10,000 nucleotides of DNA, from positions 55,001 through 65,000 of the forward strand of contig JAXCGZ010019122.1 of assembly GCA_037179515.1 (NCBI GenBank). The letters are read 5' to 3'. Source of the DNA: Halocaridina rubra. Taxonomy: Eukaryota; Arthropoda; Malacostraca; Decapoda; Atyidae. A program made the translations under genes and the position numbers. Under the pieces are notes generated by a model, which saw only the letters and a list, made by a program, of their open reading frames with translations, was not told the origin of the DNA and did no database searches. Below are positions 1 through 10,000 of the stretch, one piece after another (position 1 is the first letter of the stretch; every line of letters starts with the position of its first letter).

Positions 1-2196
1 TTCTAGATCTTTTAAAACAGGAGAGATGTGCTCGTATTTTCTTACATTGCCAACAGCCACTCGTGCTGCAAAGTTTTGTAACTTTTGTATTCTTTGTAAT
101 TGAGTCTTATTTGTACATCCCCAAACTTTGAGACAGTAATTAATTAAACTCATAGCTAAGGACTGGACAATTATTATACGAGTTGATGTTTCAAATGAGT
201 CTTTTACCCTATTTAGATATATTAGAGTACCCATTACTTTTTTATAAATTTCATCTATATGCATTTCAAAATTCATGTAACGGTCAAAATAGACACCTAG
301 GTTCTTTACCGAGTTCATTGGCTTAATGATATTACCGTTAAAATTTATATGAAGATTGTCATCAACTTCTGATAATAATTGTCTGGATCCGATAAGAATA
401 GATTGGGTTTTAGTTTCATTAAGTAACAGACCATTTTTTAGAAAGTAACGTTTAGCCATATACAAAATTTCTTCTGCTCTACGAATAATATTTTCTAAAT
501 CATTAATTTCTCCTTCAATTAAGATTTGAGTATCGTCAGCATATTGAATGACATAACAGTTAGGTAAATATTTTACTAGATCGTTTACATATATTAGAAA
601 AAGTATAGGTCCTAGGATCGATCCCTGAGGGACCCCAAACAATACCTTCTTGGAACTTGAAACTGTATCTTTTATTCTGACTGACTGGTAGCGGTTTTTT
701 AAATAGTTCTCGAACCAGCTTGGGTCAATGTTCATTTTTTTGCATTTTTCTAATAATATACTATGGTTTACACTATCAAAAGCTTTAGAAAGATCGAGTA
801 GTAGTAGCAATGATATTTTCTTATTATCTATATTTTTGTATATTTCATCTGATATTTTCAATAAGGCAGTTTCAGTTGATAATTTTGGCCTGAAACCGTG
901 TTGACTTTTTGCAATAAGTTTATTTTTTTCAAGAAACTCACTTAACTGATTTGCAACAATCTTTTCAAGTATCTTTGATAAAATTGGTAGTAAAGAGATT
1001 GGTCTATAGTTAGAGACGTCGTCAGGATTTCCATTTTTAAAACCAGGAATTACATGGGGATTTTTCCATAAATCTGGGTAGATATTGGTAACTATGGAAG
1101 TATTGATTATTACCGTCAGATAATAAGCTATTACAAATAATGAATCTCTAATAAAACGAAAACAAATTCCATCTGATCCATATGCATTAGAGTCTTTCAG
1201 ATTTTTTATTACTAAGATTACTGTATTACAATCTACTGTAGTAGGGTTAAAGACATCAGTACTTCTATTGAATGCACTATGTTCTTCCAAATTTACATTA
1301 TTATTATTATTGCTACCATCATCACTATTATCATTACCATTACTACCACCATCATTATTATTTACACCATTATCAACATTTCTATTATTATTACTACTAC
1401 CATCATCATTATTATTACCACCATTACTATTATTGATTTCATTTATTATTTCTTTTTTTGTTTTTTCAAAGGTTTTTTTCCCCACTTCAGCGAAAAAATT
1501 ATTGAACTCTTCTGCTTTAGCACTTACATCTACCTCATCGGGTATAATTGATATGTTACTACTTTTATTACAGTTATTGGAAAGCATGGTTTTAGCAATT
1601 TTCCATGTATCAGAGATATTGCCTTTAGCGTTTTGAAATTCATTTTTGTAATACTGTTTCTTACTGTTACTTAATAATGATTTTACTTGTTTCTTATGCT
1701 CTGTAAACTTTTCTCTTAAAGGGATATTATCTCTTTGTAGTTTTACTTCATTTTGTAGTTTGTCTCTTTCTTTCATAATGTTTTTTATGTCATCTGTTAT
1801 CCAAGGAGCGGGGGGACGAAATATTTCTCTTGTCACGAGTGGTGCACATCGATCTATACATGATGATAAGACACTGGTTAAAATTCTTACTTGTTTATTT
1901 ATATTATCGGTATATAGAATTTCATTTAATTTATGTACTTCATTCATAAGTAAACTACAAAGTAATTCTTGTGAATAATTTCTTAAGCATCTGAATGTTT
2001 TAAAGATTGGTTGTCTCTTTGGTTTGCGAATATTTAGGGACGTTACAATTTCCTCGTGGTCTGCTATAGGGCTTGGCATTACGTCACACTTAGTTATCAT
2101 ATGTTTGGAGTTTGTTATTACTAGATCGATTTGGGAAACTGAAGTGGGAGTGATTCTAGTTGGTTTATTTATAATCTGTTCTAGATTTAAAGGAAA
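1..2196 (-). CDS. Partial LINE ORF2: endonuclease C-terminus, Asn-rich linker, reverse transcriptase
   Basis: The frame is open for 732 codons from 2196 to the window edge; the first ATG in it is at 2098-2100. Residues 1-52 match the end of an EEP (APE-like) endonuclease: an ITPTSVSQIDLVITNS segment near residues 15-30 and IADHEE near 44-49, where ADH stands for the usual catalytic SDH. CAPLVTREIFRPPAPW ends at residue 132, a conserved linker mark in these LINEs. Residues 255-300 are Asn-rich. RT blocks follow: YRPISLLPIL (397), HGFRPKLSTETALL (433), DLSKAFD with the first catalytic Asp (468), GVPQGSILGPIL (521) and YADD with the Asp pair (552). The thumb and C-terminal region run to residue 732. 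The protein would act in target-primed reverse transcription, but with most of the endonuclease missing this copy is unlikely to move by itself. It is open at both ends, so its stop codon is not seen. Confidence 0.87.
1297..1434 (-). repeat. In-frame imperfect trinucleotide repeat inside element A ORF, encoding 46 Asn/Asp/Gly/Ser-rich residues
   Basis: The 46 codons read on the minus strand are nearly all of the form RRT (AAT, GAT, GGT, AGT). They give 22 Asn, 8 Gly, 7 Asp and 6 Ser, with only 2 Val and 1 Arg. On the plus strand this appears as ATT/ATC/ACC/ACT triplets, with (ATT)5 at 1297-1311. The tract lies in the linker between the endonuclease and the RT, and keeps the frame. Element B has only a short ordinary linker at the matching place. 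Inference: a microsatellite expansion tolerated in a flexible linker. Confidence 0.85.
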
Positions 2197-2203
2197 TTAG
2201 TAA

Positions 2204-3467
2204 GAGTGTAGTAATTTTAGAGGAAGTAGTTTGTTGAGTGTAGTTGGTAAGGTATATGGAAGAGTGTTAATTGAGAGAATTAGGAAAGGTACTGGGTGAT
2301 TGATTGGGGAAGAACAGTGTGGGTTCTGGAGAGGAAGAAGATGCGTGGATCAGGTGTTTGCAGTACGACAGGTGTATGAGAAGTTCTTGGAGAATGGTAG
2401 GGACACTTTTTGGGATTTCATGGACTTAAAGAAAGCGTATGACTGGGTAGATAGAGAGGAATTGTGGAGTATCTTGCGACTGTATGGAGTAAATGGAAGT
2501 TTATTGAATGCGGTGAAGAATTTTTACATGAATAGTGAAGCATGTGTGAGAGTTGGGAATGTATGAGTGATTGGTTTGAGAGGAATGTCAAGGTTGTGTA
2601 ATGTCACCGTGGTTGTTTACTGTGTATATAGAAGGAATGGTAAGGAAATTAAATGAAAGAATATTAGACAGAGGCTTGGAACTAATTGGTGAAGATGGAA
2701 GGTTGTGGAAATTGAATAATTTGCTATTTAAAGATGATACTGTACTGGTGGCTGATGCTGAGAATGAACTGAATCATGTGGTGACTGAGTTTATTAGTGT
2801 GTGTGAAAGAAGGAAGTTGCTGGTGAATATTGGTAAAATTAAGTCAGGAGATGCACGAGGAGTGTTAATGTTGACAGATTGAATCTAGGAGTGAATGTTT
2901 AGTTGCTTGAAACTGATGGTTTCAAGTATTTGGGGTCACATGTATCAGGAGTGGACGAGTGGATGTAGAAATAAATCACAGAGTGAAGGATTCAAGTAAA
3001 TGTCTAGGTGGGTTGAAGAGTGTATTGAGCAATAGATATTTGGGAATGAATGCAAAGAGAAGGATATATGAAGGTTTGATTGTGCCTACAGCTTTGTATG
3101 GAGCAGAGACTTGGAATGCAAGAGAGGATGTAATGGATATGAGGTGTTTGAGAAGTATGATTGGTGTATCTAGAATAGGTAGAGTAAGAAATAAGGATGT
3201 CAGGTAGAGAACGGGTGTTAGAATGAAGCTGTCGGATAAGTTAGATCAGAGTGTTGAGTTGGTTTGGACGCATGGAAAGGATTAGATATGAACGAATTGT
3301 GAAGAGTGTGGAGTGCAGAAGTGATTGGAGTTAGGTCAAGAAGGAGACCTAGAATGAGATGGGTGGATGACGTGAAAAGAGCACTGAATGCACGTGGAAT
3401 CTCAATGGAACAGGGAAGAGTGTGTGCAAGAGATAGGAATGAGTGGAGGAAGACTGTGCATACATGA
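2204..3467 (+). pseudogene. Broken RT gene of element C
   Basis: RT-like protein can be followed across three frames. Segment one, from ECSNF at 2204, has a stop at 2297-2299 and then an open stretch at 2300-2566 with FMDLKKAYDWVDREELW, which contains the first catalytic Asp. A frameshift between about 2566 and 2590 leads to 2589-2881, with QGCVMSPWLFTVYIEGMV and LLFKDDTVLVAD. FKDD stands where FADD is usual, but the Asp pair is kept. Further frame changes and stops lie at 2879-2960, around GFKYLGSHVSG. The thumb region, NAKRRIYEGLIVPTALYGAE, is open to a stop at 3205-3207. WFGRMERI (about 3250) and a C-terminal [18 protein letters not shown] follow in shifted frames, ending at the TGA at 3465-3467. 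The endonuclease is absent. The copy cannot make a functional protein. Confidence 0.83.
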
Positions 3468-5805
<2,338 letters not shown>

Positions 5806-5930
5806 ATTTCCCCCTGAACGAAGGGGGTAAAAATAATTTCTCCGTGTTCCTCTACGTGTCGTAAAAATAGACTGACTAAGGCGAAGCGAGGGGACTTACA
5901 TTCCCTCCTATGTACTCTCTTCCAACAAAG
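5806..5930 (+). mobile_element. Possible 5'-leader fragment of an RTE-like element
   Basis: Within AT-rich DNA, this patch starts with an inverted repeat, CCCCCT (5810-5815), GAACGA, AGGGGG (5822-5827). It goes on through TCCGTGTTCCTCTACGTGTCG and a GACTAAGGCGAAGCGAGGGGAC segment. From memory, the pattern of CGTGTCGTAA followed by GCGACTAA and a G run occurs in 5' leaders of RTE-type elements in invertebrates; here it looks interrupted. No coding sequence follows. The match is from recollection and was not aligned, so confidence is low, and the right boundary is a guess. Confidence 0.35.
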
Positions 5931-6061
5931 AGTCAAGTTTTTTATTTTCATTCAGTCAACCCCCCTTATAGGGAGGATTATGTCTTTGCTGCATAGATAG
6001 AGAGACTCAAAATTCAAACCTTTCTTAAGCTTCAAATATTACCTTAGTTTTAACTTGAAGC

Positions 6062-6084
6062 TATTATTATTATTATTATGTAGT

Positions 6085-6155
<71 letters not shown>
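6062..6155. repeat. (TAT)6 and (GTA)23 trinucleotide repeats
   Basis: Positions 6062-6079 are (TAT)6. After a short bridge, 6085-6153 are 23 perfect copies of GTA plus two extra bases. The neighbouring larger block is TTA-based, so this array differs from it by one base per unit. Poly-Leu, poly-Asn and similar open frames across the region come from the repeats and are not genes. Confidence 0.95.
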
Positions 6156-6156
<1 letters not shown>

Positions 6157-6185
6157 TCTTCATTTTATTTGTATTATCATTAGTA

Positions 6186-6730
<545 letters not shown>

Positions 6731-6732
<2 letters not shown>

Positions 6733-7248
6733 CAAGCAACATACCTTTTATAAAGCAAAAACTACGAGATGTTCAAGTTTGGTGTATTTAATGAATCGGC
6801 AAAATTGACAAACAAACAAATAACAAGCAAACAAATATTTTTTTCCATTTCTCCAATGGTTATTCCTTTTCAAAACTAAGAGTAAACTCATAAGTAGACA
6901 TGTAATTGAACTAATAAGTAAGAGGGTAATACATACAGTGAAAAGAAACATAGCTTTCCTAGAAAATGAAGATTACCTTGAGTTACCAGATACGTATCAA
7001 AATAATAATGAAAATAATCATGCTGTAATAAAAATGTTAACAATAATGTTAATAATAAAGTAGTAGTAATAACATTCGATACAGGATCGTTATTATCGGC
7101 ATCATCACCATATTTGTATTCCTTACAATGAGAATAATTAGTTCTTAACTTAGAGATCAAAGAAGGCGATATCAATTTATATATAGAATGGTTAATGTTA
7201 AGGAAAATTGCATTAAATCATTAAGTTTGATTAGTGTGTGAGCAGTAT
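6731..7248. other. AT-rich spacer, left part unassigned, right part probably the 3' UTR of element B
   Basis: No gene is recognised. Stretches at 7000-7075 are rich in AAT, GTT and GTAGTA-like triplets, resembling a decayed version of the microsatellites to the left. Two minus-strand open frames (about 67 and 95 residues) show no domain. The bases just below 7249 follow element B's stop codon on the minus strand and should be its 3' UTR, but I cannot see where the element ends. Confidence 0.5.
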
Positions 7249-7952
7249 CTATTTGTCCAAAAGAAAATTATATAGTTTGCCTTTGAAAGCTGTGAAGGAG
7301 ATTGAATTTTGGAGATGTTCTGGAATATTCTTCCAGAGTGTTGGCTTTTTATTAATGATCATCTCTGAACCTGCATCTGTGTTTGTTGTTTGAATAAAGA
7401 GCTCACTACTCTGTCTTGTGTTGTTTCCTCTTATATCCCCCCCTGTTTTAAAATTAAATAGCCAGCTAGGATAATGATAGTTCAAAATATTGTATACAAA
7501 AACATAAACAGCATAGGCGACCTTGTTTTCTGCCTCCAACCACCCAAGTTTTTTGAGAGATGGTGTCATGTGGTCATATTTTCTTATTCCTCCCAGGGCA
7601 ACTCGAGCTGCAAAATTAATAAGCTTATGATTTGCGACAATTAATGTGACTTAGGGCTAGAGATTCAACAACCGTTATTCAAGCGGTAGTCTCAAAATTA
7701 TCTTTAATACGTGATAAGTACCTTAGTGCTCTTGTATCCTTTTTGCATACTTTATCTATATGGGAATCAAACAACATGGAGTTAGTAAAGTTAATTCCTA
7801 GATTTTTGACTGTTTTGCTAGGTGTAATGATATTGCTGCAAAAATATTTTTTTATGTTTTCTGGAATTTGAGCTATATGGTACCTTGAACCAATAAACAT
7901 ACATTGTGCTATACTTTCGTTAATTAACAGCCCAATTTCTTGAAAATAGGTT
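7249..7952 (-). pseudogene. Element B RT thumb and C-terminal region
   Basis: The sequence resumes one frame over with FQEIGLLINES and CMFIGSRYHIAQIPENIK, then TPSKTVKNLGINF, SHIDKVCKK and LRYLSRIKDNFETT, to a stop near 7679. These match element A's SILIGSRQL, NSVKNLGVYF and YLNRVKDSFETST. ITVVESLALSHINC follows, then a gap of roughly a dozen residues compared with element A's NYCLKVWGCTNKTQ stretch, near 7645. KLINFAARVALGGIRKYDH and MTPSLKKLGWLEAENKVAY follow, ending in GKLYNFLLDK and the TAG at 7249-7251. The last 106 codons are open, but an ATG start at 7567-7569 would be artificial. This shows how element A should continue past the left edge of the window. Confidence 0.82.
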
Positions 7953-8730
7953 TTAATTTTTTAACAGAGTGTTTTCTGCTCTTAAGGTTAGCTCTGGTAG
8001 ATTATTAATATCACCACTAAGGAGTAGTTGAGTGTCATCTGTATATTGTTCAACTGGACAGTCAGAAATGAAACTAGATAGATCATTTACGTAAATGGAG
8101 AAGAGGATAGGACCAAGGACTGATCCCTGTGGAACACCAAATGATGCATTATTTGGAGTAGAAATAATGCTGTTAAATGAATAGACTGTCTGCGAGTAGA
8201 TAGATACTCTCTAAGCCAGGTCTGGGTCAGTATTTAGGTTAGTACATTTATTAATAAGATTTGCATGGTTTACACTGTCAAAGGTTTTCGATAAGCCTAA
8301 TAACACAAGCAGAGAGATTTTTTCTTATCTATAGTATTGTAACTTCTATTAGTAACTTTGAGCAGTGCAGTTTCAGTAGAGAGTTTCGGCTGAAACCATG
8401 TTGGTTAACAGCTAATTGTCTGTTTATCTCTAGATATGACATTAGTTGGCAAGCAACAATTTTTTATAATATTTTAGGGAAAATGGGTAGCAGGGAAATG
8501 GGACGATAGCTTGTCACATCTTTTCTGTCCCCCTCTTTTTGCAGAGGTATTACGTGTGAATTTTTCCAAGAGTCAGAAAACCTTTTAGTAACGATAGAAT
8601 TGTTTATAATAGTTAAAATATAAGATACAATCATGGGCAAAGCATCTTTAATTAATTGAAATGGTATACCATTTGGACCATAAGAGGCAATGTGTCTTAG
8701 GCTCTTTGTGGTAGAATTAGGGTAGCACAA
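7953..8730 (-). pseudogene. Element B reverse transcriptase core
   Basis: RT blocks appear in order in shifting frames. YGPNGIPFQLIKDALP and SYRPISLLPIFPKI are closed by a TAA at 8464-8466 where relatives have Glu. IVACQLMSYLEINRQLAVNQ reads on past that stop. Frame changes near 8390 and 8310 surround TETALLKV. GLSKTFDSVNH at about 8270-8297 is the first catalytic block, with Gly in place of the catalytic Asp. A short shifted segment with WLREYLSTRRQS follows at about 8180-8225. GVPQGSVLGPIL lies at 8104-8139 and YTDD at 8035-8046, with Thr for Ala but the Asp pair kept. The frame stops at 7953-7955. Loss of the block A aspartate alone would abolish polymerase activity. Confidence 0.82.
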
Positions 8731-8995
8731 TCGACAGGATTGATCTTGAAGTAATCTCTTATGTTTACATTGGAAGAATTGTCATTTAAGTAATTACTCA
8801 TATTCACTGATTTGATGTTTTCTTGCATTTTTTCATGTGTATTATTCCCAAAGGTAGCAAAATAGTTATTAAAGTTTTCCGTTTTGTCTCTCAACTCCGT
8901 AATATTTTCATAACTTTCTGAGGTAGTCTTTCCATTCGGTATCATGCTTCTTATGAGTTTCCAAGTTGCTGCTGTATCATGTCTAGAGTCATTAA
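8697..8995 (-). pseudogene. Element B linker before the RT
   Basis: Just after the poly-A run the protein resumes in another frame with NDSRHDTAATWKLIRSMIPN, then FNNYFATFGNNT, the equivalent of the NFFAEVGKKT block in element A. It continues through NMSNYLNDNSSNVNIRDYF to NPVDCATLIL and ends at a stop near 8697 because of a one-base frameshift around 8710. This linker has an ordinary short mixed-composition stretch where element A carries its 46-residue Asn-rich insert. The 82-codon open frame starting at the ATG at 8943-8945 is only part of it; there is no reason to think that ATG is used. Confidence 0.75.
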
Positions 8996-9011
8996 TTTTT
9001 TTTTTTTTTTT
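8996..9011 (-). repeat. 16-base homopolymer (A on the minus strand) at a frameshift
   Basis: Sixteen T bases on the plus strand sit exactly where element B's reading frame changes between SLFNISKNL and NDSRHDTAATW. Slippage in the run, in the genome or during sequencing, explains the frame change. Confidence 0.85.
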
Positions 9012-9430
9012 AGATTTTTACTTATATTAAAGAGGGATCTGACACGCTTCTTTTCTACTTTATAACGTTCACGGAGAGTCATATTATATCTATTCATTTT
9101 TAGCTCTTTTTGTATTTCATATCTGATATGCGTTGCCTCTTTGAAGTCATTAGTTAGCTAGGGGGCTGAAGGGCAGGTAATTTTTCTTGTTGCAATGGGT
9201 GCAGAACTATCTGGGCATTCACGGAAGACTTTTGTTAGAATTTTAACCTGCAAATCGACGTTATCTGTTGTTATTTTACCATTAAGTACATTTGTGTTGT
9301 TGATTAATGCTTCACAAAAGATATTAGGGAAGTAATTTTTTAGGCACCGGAATGTCTTGAAGATAGGCTTCCTTTTGGGCTTGCTCATGTTTAGCATAGC
9401 AATGTTGAGCTCGTGATCTGCAATTTGTCA
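9012..9430 (-). pseudogene. Element B endonuclease end and linker
   Basis: Reading begins with a TGA at 9428-9430, then QIADHELNIAMLNMSKPKRK, which contains the ADH motif equal to the SDH catalytic motif of related enzymes. FKTFRCLKNYFPNIFCEAL and the linker mark CPSAP follow, the latter closed by a TAG at 9158-9160. Relatives have Trp there, so TGG to TAG is the likely change. The same frame continues with LTNDFKEATHIRYEIQKEL and a basic stretch (ERYKVEKKRVRSLFNISKNL) to the 16-base A run that ends this frame at 9011. The matching part of element A is at about 1640-2070. Confidence 0.8.
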
Positions 9431-9999
9431 GGGAACTACGTCCCTATAGGTATACTTTCCACTTTATTCCTTTTAATCAGATCTCCCAGAGTCCTAGAAC
9501 TAGGGGTTATAGGGGTCGGTTTTGTCACTATTTGTGTTAAATTCACAGTGTTGATCACCCTTTTCATTTTGTTATCTGCTGAGAGCAAGTCATCATTAAA
9601 ATCACCAAGTATGTAGACGGGTTTATGGCACACACAGATATTTCTGAATGTTTCTAGCAGATGACTGAATGAACTGGAAGTTGCTTTTGGGTGACGGTAA
9701 ACACTCCCTATAATGAAAGATGAAAGTTTCTGATACTGTACAGTGATATATATATCTTTGAGCGCTTCAGTTTTTTCTAGATCTGTGGTTATTTCTGATG
9801 CATTGAAATAATTTCTTACATGAACACAGACCCTACCCCCTCCGCCGTGGCTATTACGAAATATTTTTAATTCTGAGATATTCACATATTTATTTTCAGT
9901 TGTAGGAAGAAGCCAAGTTTCACTTACACAGGGGATATGTACGTGGTGGTCCTTTGTTAGTATTTTTATTTCCTCAAAATGTGCAAGAAGGGACTGAGC
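9431..9999 (-). pseudogene. Element B endonuclease (EEP/APE-like), N-terminal part
   Basis: This frame is open from the right edge (codon 9997-9999) to the stop at 9436-9438, 187 sense codons, and no true ATG start is visible. It carries the usual marks of a LINE endonuclease, which nicks target DNA to start reverse transcription. CVSETWL (about residues 31-37) holds the metal-binding Glu. GGGGRVCVHVRN, then IIGSVYRHP, then YILGDFNDD with the catalytic Asp-Asn follow, and then TPITPSSRTLGDLI, where LDLI is usual. The last residues (ESIPIGT and stop) are a frameshift product: the natural sequence resumes one frame over near 9445 with DVVP. Compared with element A, which starts only at NLEQIINKP, this copy preserves nearly the whole domain. 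Its true start lies beyond the window. Confidence 0.83.
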
Positions 10000-10000
10000 G

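Larger units (their letters stand above)
1..2199 (-). mobile_element. Element A: 5'-truncated CR1/Jockey-group non-LTR retrotransposon, 3' end off the window
   Basis: The minus strand carries the end of an endonuclease, a linker and a complete RT core in the order usual for the second ORF of CR1/Jockey-type LINEs. The right boundary is set where recognisable protein ends, close to an in-frame stop at 2197-2199. Directly beyond it a different LINE starts on the plus strand. The left boundary is the window edge, so the C-terminus, 3' UTR and tail are not visible. Most of the endonuclease and any ORF1 are missing, which fits the 5' truncation common in LINE insertion. Element B at 7249-10000 is a diverged relative in the same orientation. 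The exact clade cannot be fixed without phylogeny. Confidence 0.88.
7249..10000 (-). mobile_element. Element B: degenerate CR1/Jockey-group non-LTR retrotransposon, 5' end off the window
   Basis: The minus strand shows, in order from the right edge, an EEP endonuclease, the linker with the PSAP mark, the RT and the C-terminal region ending in LLDK and a stop at 7249-7251. This is the same architecture as element A, and shared blocks such as KPKRKPIFKTFRCLK and SYRPISLLPI show they are related. Many other blocks differ, so they are probably separate families or subfamilies. At least five frame changes, four in-frame stops and one internal deletion make it a dead copy. ORF1 and the first part of the endonuclease lie outside the window. 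Confidence 0.9.

Noticed and set aside
1268..1978. Plus-strand open frames of 72-122 residues
   Set aside because: They lie opposite the conserved minus-strand LINE frame of element A and are its shadows.
1..3467. Retron, diversity-generating element or other bacterial RT system
   Set aside because: The RTs are linked to EEP endonuclease or LINE-type blocks, and no associated RNA, template repeat or accessory gene is visible.
6748..7175. Two minus-strand open frames of 67 and 95 residues
   Set aside because: Low-complexity, AT-driven sequence with no recognisable motif; probably chance.
8261..9616. Plus-strand open frames at 8261-8509 and 9413-9616
   Set aside because: Both are opposite decayed coding sequence of element B.

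Overview
This window looks like repeat-dense intergenic DNA from an invertebrate genome. I see no host gene, rRNA or tRNA I can support. The mixture of long, nearly pure (AT)n, (CT)n and (TTA)n microsatellites with degraded non-LTR (LINE) retrotransposons is what I would expect of a decapod crustacean, such as a penaeid shrimp. That placement is inference from overall character, not from a diagnostic gene.

Layout, left to right. Positions 1-2199 (minus strand) hold element A, a CR1/Jockey-group LINE. It is cut at its 5' end but keeps one open frame of 732 codons that runs off the left edge, with the end of an apurinic-type endonuclease, a linker carrying a 46-residue Asn-rich insert, and a reverse transcriptase (RT) with all core motifs. 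Positions 2204-3702 (plus strand) hold element C, a different LINE that resembles the RTE clade. It is broken by stops and frameshifts, and its 3' end has a stem-loop followed directly by (AT)77. Next come a short spacer, (CT)50, and about 1.6 kb of AT-rich sequence in which I recognise nothing firm. A GC-richer patch at 5806-5930 resembles an RTE-type 5' leader. Positions 6062-6730 are a compound trinucleotide block: (TAT)6, (GTA)23, (TTA)40 and interrupted TTA arrays with a nested 30-bp duplication. Positions 7249-10000 (minus strand) hold element B, a second CR1/Jockey-group LINE. It is nearly full length in the part visible, but carries many stops, frameshifts and one deletion, and has lost a catalytic aspartate of the RT. 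Its endonuclease start lies beyond the right edge.

The parts do not form an operon or pathway. They are independent insertions of different ages plus expanded simple repeats. Element A looks young because its frame is intact; B and C look old. I did not find evidence for a new biological system. The most interesting observations are the Asn-rich insert inside element A's otherwise conserved protein, the head-to-head abutment of two LINE families near 2200, and the stem-loop joined to a microsatellite tail in element C.
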